Shown piece by piece: positions 17,857 to 26,548 of a stretch of DNA of 64,000 nucleotides. Source of the DNA: Pseudomonas sichuanensis (GTDB taxonomy: Bacteria > Pseudomonadota > Gammaproteobacteria > Pseudomonadales > Pseudomonadaceae); contig NZ_QKVM01000005.1 in the NCBI RefSeq assembly GCF_003231305.1, positions 1-64,000 on the forward strand, in the 5' to 3' direction. Within the stretch, counting starts at the first letter, position 1. Each line of letters opens with the position of its first letter. The position numbers were made by a program, and so were the translations under genes. The notes below the pieces were generated by a model. The model ran no database searches. It had not been told where the DNA came from and saw only the letters and a program-made list of their open reading frames with translations.

Positions 17857-19293
17857 ATGAATCTACTGCGCCCCACCCTGCTGACGCTGGCCTGCCTGAT
17901 GGCCCTGCCCGGCCACGCCGACGACCTGCCGTCACTGGGCGATGCCAGTTCCGCGATCGTTTCGCCACAACAGGAGCACCAGCTCGGGCGCGCCTGGCTG
18001 AGCCTGCTGCGTGGCAACGTCAACCAGCTGAACGACCCGCAACTCAAGGATTTCGTCGAGACCAGCGTGTACAAGCTGGCAGAGACCAGCCAGGTGCAGG
18101 ACCGGCGCCTGGAATTCATCCTCATCGACAGCAAGGAACTCAACGCCTTCGCCGCACCCGGCGGTATCGTCGGGGTCAACGGCGGATTGTTCCTCAATGC
18201 CCAGACCGAAGGCGAGTACGCCTCGGTACTGGCCCACGAACTGGCGCACTTGTCGCAGCGCCACTTCGCCCGTGGCGTCGAAGCCCAGCAGCGCATGCAA
18301 CTGCCGATGATGGCGGCGCTGCTGGCGGGCATCGTGCTGGCGGCGGGGGGTGGCGGCGACGCCGGCATCGGCGTGATTGCCGGCACCCAGGCGGCGGCGA
18401 TCCAGGAACAGCGGCGCTTCTCCCGGCAGAACGAGCAGGAGGCCGACCGCATCGGCATCCAGAACCTCGAAAAGGCCGGCTACGATCCGCGCAACATGCC
18501 CAACATGTTCGAGCGCCTGGCGCGCCAGTACCGCTACGACGCCAAACCGCCGGAATTCCTCCTGACCCACCCGGTCACCGAATCCCGGGTGGCCGACACC
18601 CGCAACCGCGCCGAGCAGGCGCCAGCGGGTGGCGTCGAGGACAGCCTGCGCTACCAGTTGATCCGCGCCCGCGTGCAGCTCACCTACGAAGGCACCCCGG
18701 GCCTGGCCGCCAAGCGCTTCCGCGCCCAGCTTGATGAGAACCCGCAAATGGACGCCGCGCGCTATGGCCTGGCGCTGGCACAGATCAAGGGCGGCCAGCT
18801 CAACGAAGCGCGGGAAAGCCTCAAGCCGCTGCTGGCCAAGGCGCCCAACGACATTACCTACAACCTGGCGCAGATCGACCTGGACATCACCAACAACCGC
18901 CTGGCCGACGCCCAGCAGCGCGCCCAGCGCCTGCAGGCGCTGTACCCTGGCAACTACCCGCTGAAACAGGTGCGCGCCGACCTGCTGGTCAAGCAGGGCA
19001 AGCCGGCCGAGGCGGAGAAAGTGCTGGATGATCTGGTCAAGAGCCGCCCGGACGATCCGGACGTGTGGTACGACGTTGCCGAAGTGCGCGGCCTTTCCGG
19101 CAACACCATCGGCCTGCACCGCGCCCGCGCCGAGTACTTCACCCTGGTCGGCGACTTCGACCAGGCGATCCAGCAGCTCGACTACGCCAAGCGCCGTTCG
19201 GGCAGCAACTTCCCACTGGCCTCGCAGATCGACCAGCGCCAGCGCGAGATCATGGAACAGCAGCGCATGGTCAAGGACATGATGGGGCGTTAG
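17857..19293 (+). CDS. bepA: BepA-like M48 metalloprotease with TPR domain
   Basis: This 478-residue exported protein has a signal peptide ending near GHADD. The zinc motif is HELAH (His127, Glu128, His131), with a third-ligand region NEQEADRIG near residue 195. The C-terminal half is a TPR array from about residue 290. E. coli BepA degrades stalled LptD and interacts with the BAM complex in the periplasm; the same role is inferred. The start at 17857 begins the signal peptide. It is divergent from the TusA-like gene. Confidence 0.92.
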   Translation: MNLLRPTLLTLACLMALPGHADDLPSLGDASSAIVSPQQEHQLGRAWLSLLRGNVNQLNDPQLKDFVETSVYKLAETSQVQDRRLEFILIDSKELNAFAAPGGIVGVNGGLFLNAQTEGEYASVLAHELAHLSQRHFARGVEAQQRMQLPMMAALLAGIVLAAGGGGDAGIGVIAGTQAAAIQEQRRFSRQNEQEADRIGIQNLEKAGYDPRNMPNMFERLARQYRYDAKPPEFLLTHPVTESRVADTRNRAEQAPAGGVEDSLRYQLIRARVQLTYEGTPGLAAKRFRAQLDENPQMDAARYGLALAQIKGGQLNEARESLKPLLAKAPNDITYNLAQIDLDITNNRLADAQQRAQRLQALYPGNYPLKQVRADLLVKQGKPAEAEKVLDDLVKSRPDDPDVWYDVAEVRGLSGNTIGLHRARAEYFTLVGDFDQAIQQLDYAKRRSGSNFPLASQIDQRQREIMEQQRMVKDMMGR

Positions 19294-19326
19294 CGCCAAC
19301 CGCAGGCCTGAAGGTTATTCGATCCC

Positions 19327-19443
19327 TGTAGGAGCGGCCTTGCGCCGCGAAAGGGGCGCGAAGCGGCCCCAGATCTCAGCTTCGCTACTCAAATCGCCGG
19401 GGCCGCCATGCGGCCCTTTCGCGGCGCAAGGCCGCTCCTACAA
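19327..19443. repeat. inverted pair of a second REP family
   Basis: TGTAGGAGCGGCCTTGCGCC and its reverse complement flank about 60 bases, with GGGCCGC-type inner arms. The core differs from the GCGGGCTTGCCCCGC family elsewhere, so two REP classes coexist in the window. It fills the gap between bepA and the convergent nadA. Confidence 0.85.
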
Positions 19444-19460
19444 GGGCCTTGCAAGCAGCT

Positions 19461-20519
19461 TCAGGCGTTGCCCGACAACTTCAAGCGCGCCGCCTGGGTG
19501 AAATCGAGCATGCGGTTGAGCGGCTTGATCGCCTTGGGGATCAGCGTCGGCTCGACGAAGATCTCGTTACTGCCCGTGCGCAGGCAATCCAGCACACGCT
19601 CAAGGGTATTCATGGCCATCCACGGGCAGTGCGCGCAACTGCGGCAGGCCGCGCCGTTGCCGGCGGTGGGGGCTTCGACGAATTCCTTGTCCGGGCACAA
19701 CTGCTGCATCTTGTAGAAGATGCCACGGTCGGTCGCGACAATGTACGTCTTGTTCGGCAGGGTCTGCGCAGCCTTGATCAGCTGGCTGGTGGAACCCACC
19801 GCGTCGGCCAGCTCGATCACCGCTTCCGGCGACTCCGGGTGAACCAGGATCGCCGCGTCCGGGTACAGCGCCTTCATGTCGGCCAATTGGCGCGACTTGA
19901 ATTCTTCGTGGACGATGCAGGCACCGTCCCACAGCAGCATGTCGGCGCCGGTCTGCTTCTGGATGTAGCGGCCCAGATGCTGGTCCGGGCCCCAGATGAT
20001 GGTCTCGCCGTTGTCCATCAGGCTTTCGACGATTTCCAGTGCGCAGCTGGAGGTCACTACCCAGTCGGCCCGCGCCTTCACTGCGGCAGAAGTGTTGGCG
20101 TACACCACCACGGTGCGCTCGGGGTGCTGGTCGCAGAAGTCCGAGAACTCCTTGACCGGGCAGCCCAGGTCAAGCGAGCAAGTGGCTTCCAGGGTCGGCA
20201 TCAGCACGCGCTTTTCCGGGGTGAGAATTTTCGCCGTCTCGCCCATGAAGCGCACCCCGGCCACGATCACCGTGTCAGCGGGGTGATTCTTGCCGAAGCG
20301 GGCCATTTCCAGCGAGTCGGACACGCAACCGCCGGTCTCCTCGGCCAGGGCCTGGATCACCGGATCGCAATAGTAATGGGCGACCAGCACGGCATTTTGC
20401 TTCTTCAGCTCGGCGGCGATGGCCGCACGGTACTCGGCCTCCTGCGCGGGCGTCAGCGGGTGGGGCTGCTTGGCGTCAAGGTGGGCCTGTACCAACAGGC
20501 GTTCGGAAATCTGGGTCAT
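19461..20519 (-). CDS. nadA: Quinolinate synthase A
   Basis: This 352-residue enzyme condenses iminoaspartate and dihydroxyacetone phosphate to quinolinate for NAD synthesis. The three cysteines that hold its 4Fe-4S cluster are Cys114 (EATCSLD), Cys201 (DGACIVHEE) and Cys298 (CAHCPWM), one residue offset from the E. coli enzyme. The ATG at 20519 gives the normal length. It is apparently monocistronic. The 277-base gap upstream holds only a REP pair. Confidence 0.97.
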   Translation of the reverse strand: MTQISERLLVQAHLDAKQPHPLTPAQEAEYRAAIAAELKKQNAVLVAHYYCDPVIQALAEETGGCVSDSLEMARFGKNHPADTVIVAGVRFMGETAKILTPEKRVLMPTLEATCSLDLGCPVKEFSDFCDQHPERTVVVYANTSAAVKARADWVVTSSCALEIVESLMDNGETIIWGPDQHLGRYIQKQTGADMLLWDGACIVHEEFKSRQLADMKALYPDAAILVHPESPEAVIELADAVGSTSQLIKAAQTLPNKTYIVATDRGIFYKMQQLCPDKEFVEAPTAGNGAACRSCAHCPWMAMNTLERVLDCLRTGSNEIFVEPTLIPKAIKPLNRMLDFTQAARLKLSGNA

Positions 20520-20717
20520 GATCGCAGGACCTGCAGGGCGCGTACGCGCGTCAATCGAGTGTATCACCCGGCCCTGACAGATCGGCTAGCGGTGCCGGAC
20601 GGCCAGCTGGGCGGGCCCTCGCGGCCCCTCTGCGGGCGCGGATTATTATCGGACGGCGAAGGCTACAGGCAATCGGAGCGATGCAAAAGGGGTTTTTGCG
20701 TGGCGGCTCTGAATGCA

Positions 20718-20776
20718 ATCGCGGGGCAAGCCCGCTCCCACGCTAGAGCCAACGTGGGAGCGGGCTTGCCCCGCGA
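20718..20776. repeat. inverted REP pair with short spacer
   Basis: ATCGCGGGGCAAGCCCGCTC and its reverse complement are separated by only about 10 bases, giving a very stable cruciform. It lies between nadA and the DUF945 gene, about 20 bases beyond the stop of the latter. Confidence 0.9.
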
Positions 20777-20796
20777 AATGGGCCTGGAACCTGCGA

Positions 20797-22311
20797 TCAG
20801 CCCTGAGGCTGCAGGGCCGCCAGGTGGCTGCTGATCAGCATGGCGAACTCTTCGACGGTCATCTTCTTGCCGTTGAAGTCGACCATGCCATCGGCATACT
20901 TCAGGCTCGAAACGACGTCAGTGCCCTGCACCGTGGCCATGCCGCTCTGCACTGCCATCATGCCGACCATTTCACCCGCCTGGCTGGATTGCTGGGCGAT
21001 GGCCTGCGCGTCGGTCTCGCCACCCAGCAGTGCCTGCAGGGTGGCCAGGTCACCGACCATCGGCTTGGACACGCTCAGCTTGCTGTGCAGGCTGCTGACC
21101 AACTGCTTGCCCAACTGATCAGGCGGCAGGTCGAACGAGGTCGGGTTGGCGAAGTCCATTGCCAGGCTGAAGTGGCTCTCGCCGTTGGCAGTCTTGAACG
21201 ACAGTTTTTCCAGTGCCAACTGCGGCTTGCCGGCAAGCATCTTTTGCAGATCGCCCTGGACCTTGGCCTGTTCTTCAGGCGTCATGTCGAGCGACGGCAA
21301 CGCCTGCCCTTCGGCGGCCGCCTGCTGAACCTGCGGCATCTTGGTCTGGTACCACTCCATCAGTGCCTGCATGGCCGGAATGTCGATGGACTTCATGGTG
21401 AAGACCATCTCGCCGCTGCCCACCTTGCGCCCGGCATAGCTGATGTCGGCCACCTTGTACTCCAGGCGCCCAGACAGCTTGTCCTTGGCTTCGCCTTCGG
21501 CGCTGTACAGGTTGTTCTGCTGCAGCCCCTTGAGCACCAGCACTTGCTGATCGGCACCGCTGGTGATCTGGGTATCAGCCAGGGCCAGGTCGATGTTACC
21601 GACGTAAATCATGTCGTGGGCGGTCTGGCTGAGCTTGCCGCCAACCTTGAAGCCGCTGAGCAGGATCTTCACCGGCGTCTCTTGCGCATCGGCGAAATTC
21701 AGCTCCAGACGGTCGGCATTGGCGTGAATTTCGGCAGCCTTGCCCTCGCGGTCACCGCTCACCAGCAATTGCATGCCGGAGAAGTCCAGGACCTTTTCGC
21801 CATCCTGCTCGAGCTTGACCGGCGCCAGGCGGATATCGCTTTCGACCGTGCCGCCATAGCCCAGGCTGACTTGGCCGCTGACGGGCGCTTTGTCACCCGC
21901 CGCAGCGAACCACGGCGCGGTGAAGTCGTCCTTTTCCAGTGCGCTGTTGCTGGTGGCCATCACCGGCATCAGCTTGAATGCCTTGACCCGCGACCAGGGG
22001 AACGGGCCGTGCTCGATCTGGTCGACCACGCCGACGTCGAAGTTCAGCTTCTCGACCTCGCCCAGTTGGATGTCCTTGGCCTTGAGGCGGTAGTGCGCCG
22101 TGCTGGTGAAGAAATGCTGCTCCAGCGAAGCCAGTTCGATGGTCATGCTGCCGCCAGTGCCGACCAGGGCCTTCTTCAGCTCTTGGTTACCCTGCGTGAT
22201 GGAGCGCTCCAGCTCCGCCGGCAGCTGTTTGCCGGTGTACCAGGCGCCAGCGGTGGTTGCGACGGCGATGGCGACGGCCAGGCCGGAAAGGATGCTTGCT
22301 GATTTCTTCAT
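20797..22311 (-). CDS. DUF945 (YdgA-like) exported protein
   Basis: This 504-residue protein starts with a signal or anchor helix (MKKSASILSGLAVAIAVATTAGAWYTG), followed by the ELERSITQGNQELKKAL opening usual in the YdgA/DUF945 family. The remainder is beta-rich with no catalytic motif. E. coli YdgA is a periplasm-facing inner membrane protein of unclear function. The ATG at 22311 is chosen for the signal peptide; the open frame to 22497 has no family similarity. Confidence 0.9.
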   Translation of the reverse strand: MKKSASILSGLAVAIAVATTAGAWYTGKQLPAELERSITQGNQELKKALVGTGGSMTIELASLEQHFFTSTAHYRLKAKDIQLGEVEKLNFDVGVVDQIEHGPFPWSRVKAFKLMPVMATSNSALEKDDFTAPWFAAAGDKAPVSGQVSLGYGGTVESDIRLAPVKLEQDGEKVLDFSGMQLLVSGDREGKAAEIHANADRLELNFADAQETPVKILLSGFKVGGKLSQTAHDMIYVGNIDLALADTQITSGADQQVLVLKGLQQNNLYSAEGEAKDKLSGRLEYKVADISYAGRKVGSGEMVFTMKSIDIPAMQALMEWYQTKMPQVQQAAAEGQALPSLDMTPEEQAKVQGDLQKMLAGKPQLALEKLSFKTANGESHFSLAMDFANPTSFDLPPDQLGKQLVSSLHSKLSVSKPMVGDLATLQALLGGETDAQAIAQQSSQAGEMVGMMAVQSGMATVQGTDVVSSLKYADGMVDFNGKKMTVEEFAMLISSHLAALQPQG

Positions 22312-22535
22312 GAATAGAACCGATTGCTGTCCATAAGGGCTGCGCGTGGAGGTACGCGAGGACGCGCAGAATACCACTGTCGGGGTAAACGCATGGCACG
22401 GCAGTAGCACACGCACAGGCGAAGCGCCGTACCACCGCCCGTCTTGTCGTAAATATTTATAGACACGAAAATCCGCACAAAACAGGTAAAGCGCCAAAAA
22501 AAGGCCGAAAAACCCTTTCGATGTAGATAAAAAAC

Positions 22536-22561
22536 AACATGACCAGTCAGTCTGTCATGTT
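22536..22561. promoter_or_regulatory. inverted repeat upstream of the puuP-like promoter
   Basis: AACATGAC and GTCATGTT form perfect 8-base arms around a 10-base spacer, ending four bases before a TTGACA hexamer. This is consistent with an operator for an activator or repressor of the polyamine permease gene. No regulator gene is adjacent. Confidence 0.5.
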
Positions 22562-22565
22562 TAAC

Positions 22566-22594
22566 TTGACACCCTAATGACCATCGTTTTTTAT
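22566..22594 (+). promoter_or_regulatory. candidate sigma-70 promoter for the puuP-like gene
   Basis: A consensus -35 TTGACA (22566-22571) is followed after 17 bases by TTTTAT (22589-22594). It would give a leader of about 240 bases that includes a short upstream reading frame. Confidence 0.45.
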
Positions 22595-22760
22595 TTCACC
22601 CACCTTGCAAGCGCCCATTCCACGAAGAAGAACAATCGCGCCGCCATCATGCCCAAACGCCCCTGCCCGCACGCGCCGCCTTCCTCGTCCCGGCGCTTCC
22701 AGCCCTGACACCCGCGCCCTCTCCGCGCACTTCGCAGCTCCAACATAAAAGGTGAACAAC

Positions 22761-22847
22761 ATGGAGCCCACCCGCTCGACCTTGCCGTGCCCGCCGCACG
22801 CCGTGCCTGCCGTCCAACGCCAGGAGTACCGCGCGCATGCAGCCTGA
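22761..22847 (+). CDS. 28-codon upstream reading frame overlapping the permease start
   Basis: An ATG at 22761 is preceded by AAGGTGA at proper spacing. The frame encodes 28 residues, [20 protein letters not shown] then QEYRAHAA, and stops at 22845-22847, eleven bases inside the permease gene in a different frame. It is proline-rich with one Pro-Pro. The permease ribosome site AGGAG (22822-22826) lies within it, so ribosomes on the short frame would cover or reopen that site. It may be a regulatory leader peptide; expression is unproven. Confidence 0.4.
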   Translation: MEPTRSTLPCPPHAVPAVQRQEYRAHAA

Positions 22848-24189
22848 CCACCGCGCCACCGGCAACGGCCAGTTCCGTAAATCCCTGCGCCTCTGGCACG
22901 TGGTGATCATCGGCCTGGCCTACCTCACCCCGATGACCGTGTTCGACACCTTTGGCATCGTCTCCGGCATCACCGCCGGGCACGTGCCCAGTGCCTATAT
23001 CCTGGCGCTGGCGGGCATCCTGTTCACCGCGGTGAGTTATGGCACCCTGGTACGACGTTTCCCGCAGTCCGGTTCGGCCTACACCTACACCCAACGCGCG
23101 ATCAACCCGCACGTGGGCTTCCTGGTGGGCTGGTCGTCGCTGCTGGACTACCTGCTGCTGCCCATGGTCAACGCACTGCTGGCCAAGCTGTACCTGTCGG
23201 CGATGTTCCCCGAGGTGCCGGCATGGATGTGGGTGGCCGGCTTCGTCACCGTGATCAGCCTGATCAACATGCGCAGCATCAACCTGGTGGCGCATTTCAA
23301 CCTGCTGTTCGTGCTCGTCCAGGTGGCGATCATGAGCGTGTTCGTCTACCTTTGCGTGCGTGGCCTGGATCAAGGAGAGGGCCTGGGCACCGCGTGGAGC
23401 CTGGTGCCGTTCGGCGACGAGCAGACCCAGTTCGCCGCCTTGGCCGCGGGTGCGACCATCCTGTGCTTCTCGTTCCTGGGCTTCGACGCGGTCACCTGCC
23501 TGTCGGAAGAAACCCGCAATCCTGGCAAGACCATCCCGCTGGCGATCTTCCTCACCGCGCTGATCGGCGGCGTGGTGTTCATCGGCGTGTCGTACTTCAT
23601 CCAGGCCTACTTCCCGACCATGCAGCGCTTCCACGACCAGGAAGCGGCGCTGCCGGAAATCGCCCTGTATGTCGGCGGCAAGCTGTTCCAGTCGGTGTTC
23701 ATCGCCTGCACGGTGATCAACACCATCGCCTCGGGCCTGGCGTCGCAGACCAGCGTGTCGCGCCTGCTGTACGTGATGGGCCGCGACAAGGTGATCCCGG
23801 CCAGCGTGTTCGCCCGCCTGCACTCGCGCTACAAGACCCCGGTGCTGAACATCGCGATTGTCGGCCTGGTGGCGCTGTCGGCGATCTTCTTCGACCTGGT
23901 CACCGCCACATCGATCATCAACTTCGGCGCGCTGGTGGCATTCAGCTTCGTCAACCTCTCGGTGATCAACCACTGCTACCTGCGCGAGGGCAACCGCCAG
24001 GGGCTGGCCAACAAGATGAAGTACCTGGTGCTGCCGACCATCGGCTTCTGCATCATCGTTTCGCTGTGGCTGGACCTGAATGAACACTCGTTGTTGTTCG
24101 GCGGAGTCTGGGCGGCACTTGGCGTGCTGTACCTGGGCTGGCTGACCAAGGCCTTCCGGGTTGCACCACCGAACTACATCGCTGAATGA
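22837..24189 (+). CDS. puuP: Putrescine importer, PuuP-like APC permease
   Basis: This 450-residue amino acid/polyamine/organocation transporter has about twelve membrane helices. It closely follows E. coli PuuP through the N-terminal [60 protein letters not shown] and [20 protein letters not shown] blocks. It probably imports putrescine by proton symport. AGGAG lies ten bases upstream of the ATG. The next gene encodes a McpU-like polyamine chemoreceptor, which supports the substrate. The name is transferred from remembered similarity, not a search. Confidence 0.82.
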   Translation: MQPDHRATGNGQFRKSLRLWHVVIIGLAYLTPMTVFDTFGIVSGITAGHVPSAYILALAGILFTAVSYGTLVRRFPQSGSAYTYTQRAINPHVGFLVGWSSLLDYLLLPMVNALLAKLYLSAMFPEVPAWMWVAGFVTVISLINMRSINLVAHFNLLFVLVQVAIMSVFVYLCVRGLDQGEGLGTAWSLVPFGDEQTQFAALAAGATILCFSFLGFDAVTCLSEETRNPGKTIPLAIFLTALIGGVVFIGVSYFIQAYFPTMQRFHDQEAALPEIALYVGGKLFQSVFIACTVINTIASGLASQTSVSRLLYVMGRDKVIPASVFARLHSRYKTPVLNIAIVGLVALSAIFFDLVTATSIINFGALVAFSFVNLSVINHCYLREGNRQGLANKMKYLVLPTIGFCIIVSLWLDLNEHSLLFGGVWAALGVLYLGWLTKAFRVAPPNYIAE

Positions 24190-24248
24190 ACCACACCCGA
24201 CGCCCGCCTGACCGCGGGCGTTCTGTTTTGATCGAGAAGGAAAAGCCC

Positions 24249-26375
24249 ATGTCGCTGCGCCGCCTCTCCATCCAGTGGAAGATCACCCTGCTTGCCGGCC
24301 TGTGCCTGCTGGCCATCGTCGCCCTGCTGGTGGCCACCTCGCTCACCCAGGCCCGGCGCAACGCCGAGCAGGTGTTCCAGGCCAACACCGAGCTGCTCGA
24401 CCGCAGCGCCCGCCAGCGCCTGCAGGCCCACGGCGAGACCCAGGCGCTGCGCATCCAGCGCTACTTCATGGACGCCTACCAGTACGGCAACGGTTTCGCC
24501 CGCCTGGTGCAGGCGCTCAAGGCCCGGGGCGGCGCCGACCTGCGCAACCAGCTCAACCACGAAGCCCGCGCCGCACTGGCCGGCAACCCCGATCTGATCG
24601 GCCTGTACCTGGTGTTCCAGCCCAATGCCCTGGACCAGCGCGATGCCCAGTTCGTCGGCCAGGCCGATGCCGGCAGCAACGACAGCGGGCGCTTCTCGCT
24701 GTACTGGTCGCAAAGCAGCCCCGGCGCGCTGGAAACCGAGGCCATGCCCGAGTCGATGCTCGCCGACACCAGCATTGGCGCCAACGGCTCCCCCTACAAC
24801 CGCTGGCTGACCTGCCCGCTTGAAACCGCCAAGGCCTGCGTGCTCGACCCGTACTTCGACGAGATCAACGGCCAGAAGGTGCTGATGACCAGCATTGCCC
24901 TGCCGCTGCTCGAAGGCGGCAAGGTGGTTGGCGTGATCGGCCTGGACATCGGCCTGGACAACCTGCAGCAGCTGGCCCTGGCCGGGCGCCAGGAACTGTT
25001 CGACGGCCAGGGCCAGGTGAGCATCGTCAGCCCAGTCGGGCTGTTGGCCGGCCATAGCCAGGACGCCCGGCAACTGAGCAAGACCGTGGAGCAGGCCTTC
25101 GGCAGCGCCGCCAGCGCCTTTGCCGGCCCCCTGCGCGCCGGCCAGCCGGTCGAACGCCTGGATGGCGGCATGATGCGCATCTCGCGCCCCTTCACCCCGA
25201 TCCCTGGCGCCGCGCCCTGGCAGGTGCTGCTGGAGCTGCCGGAGAGCGTGCTGCAAGCGCCGGCGGTCGCCCTCAACCAGCGCCTGGACGATCACAACCA
25301 GCGCGCCAACCTGACCAGCCTGCTGATCGGCCTGGGCGCTGCCGTACTGGGCCTGCTGCTGGTGTGGCTGACCGCCCGCGGCGTGACTCGGCCGATCCTG
25401 GCGGTGGCCGCGCGCCTGAAGGACATCGCCAGCGGCGAAGGCGACCTGACCCGGCGCCTGGACTACGCCCGCGACGACGAACTGGGGCAATTGACCGGCT
25501 GGTTCAACCGCTTCCTGGACAAACTGCAGCCAGTGATCGCCCAGCTCAAAGGCTCGGTGCAGGAAGCCCGCGGCACCGCCGACCAGTCATCGCTGATCGC
25601 CAGCCAGACCAGCACCGGCATGCAGCAGCAACACCGGGAAATCGAACAGGTGGCCACCGCCGCCAACGAAATGAGCGCCACCGCCCAGGACGTCGCCCAT
25701 AACGCCGCGCAAGCCGCCCAGGCCGCACGCGGCGCCGACCAGGCCACCCGCGAAGGCCTGGCCTTGGTCGCGGCCACTCGCCAGGCCATCGACCAGTTGG
25801 CCAGCGGCATGGATGCAGCCATGGAGCAGGCGCGCTCGCTGGAAAGCCGTGGCGAGCAGATCGGCTCGGTGCTCGAGGTGATCCGCGCCATTGCCGAGCA
25901 GACCAACCTGCTGGCACTCAATGCCGCCATCGAGGCCGCCCGCGCCGGCGAGGCCGGGCGCGGCTTTGCGGTGGTCGCCGACGAAGTGCGCAGCCTGGCG
26001 CAGCGCACCCAGGTATCGGTGGAGGAAATTCGCCAGGTGATCGAAGGCCTGCAGCAGGGCACCCAGGATGTCGTGGGTGCCATGCACGGTGGCCAGCGCC
26101 AGGCCCGCGAGAGCGCCGCGCAGATGGAACAGACCCTGCCCGCCCTGCAACGCATCGACCAGGCGGTAACGGTGATCACCGACATGAACCTGCAGATCGC
26201 CTCCGCCGCCGAGCAGCAGAGCGCAGTGGCCGAGGAAGTGAACCGCAATGTCGCGGGGATTCGCGATGTGACCGAATCGTTGGCCGGGCAGGCCGATGAG
26301 TCGGCACGAATCAGCCAGGCGCTTAACCGGCTGGCCAACCAGCAACAGGCCTTGATGGAGCAATTCCGCGTCTAG
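24249..26375 (+). CDS. mcpU: McpU-like polyamine chemoreceptor
   Basis: This 708-residue methyl-accepting chemotaxis protein has a first membrane helix at about 12-32, a large periplasmic dCache domain (about 33-352), a second helix (about 353-378), HAMP, and the signalling domain with [19 protein letters not shown]. Asp233 in GLDIGLD sits where dCache sensors hold the ligand amine. In P. putida the receptor next to this type of permease binds putrescine and other polyamines. The ATG at 24249 is preceded by AGAAGGAAA. It lies 59 bases after the permease gene, probably in the same operon. Confidence 0.85.
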   Translation: MSLRRLSIQWKITLLAGLCLLAIVALLVATSLTQARRNAEQVFQANTELLDRSARQRLQAHGETQALRIQRYFMDAYQYGNGFARLVQALKARGGADLRNQLNHEARAALAGNPDLIGLYLVFQPNALDQRDAQFVGQADAGSNDSGRFSLYWSQSSPGALETEAMPESMLADTSIGANGSPYNRWLTCPLETAKACVLDPYFDEINGQKVLMTSIALPLLEGGKVVGVIGLDIGLDNLQQLALAGRQELFDGQGQVSIVSPVGLLAGHSQDARQLSKTVEQAFGSAASAFAGPLRAGQPVERLDGGMMRISRPFTPIPGAAPWQVLLELPESVLQAPAVALNQRLDDHNQRANLTSLLIGLGAAVLGLLLVWLTARGVTRPILAVAARLKDIASGEGDLTRRLDYARDDELGQLTGWFNRFLDKLQPVIAQLKGSVQEARGTADQSSLIASQTSTGMQQQHREIEQVATAANEMSATAQDVAHNAAQAAQAARGADQATREGLALVAATRQAIDQLASGMDAAMEQARSLESRGEQIGSVLEVIRAIAEQTNLLALNAAIEAARAGEAGRGFAVVADEVRSLAQRTQVSVEEIRQVIEGLQQGTQDVVGAMHGGQRQARESAAQMEQTLPALQRIDQAVTVITDMNLQIASAAEQQSAVAEEVNRNVAGIRDVTESLAGQADESARISQALNRLANQQQALMEQFRV

Positions 26376-26548
26376 GAACGGCTGCGCACTCGGCATTTCG
26401 GGGCCGCATGGCGGCCCTGACAACTGTCACCGGATGTTTCGCGAGCCTTTCATCTCTTGTTGACGATCTTTTCACTTCGCCTCCTCTAGCGTCGCCTCCT
26501 TTAAGCAGCCGCCAGCCTGATGGCGGCTATCTGGCTCCTGAGGCGCAC

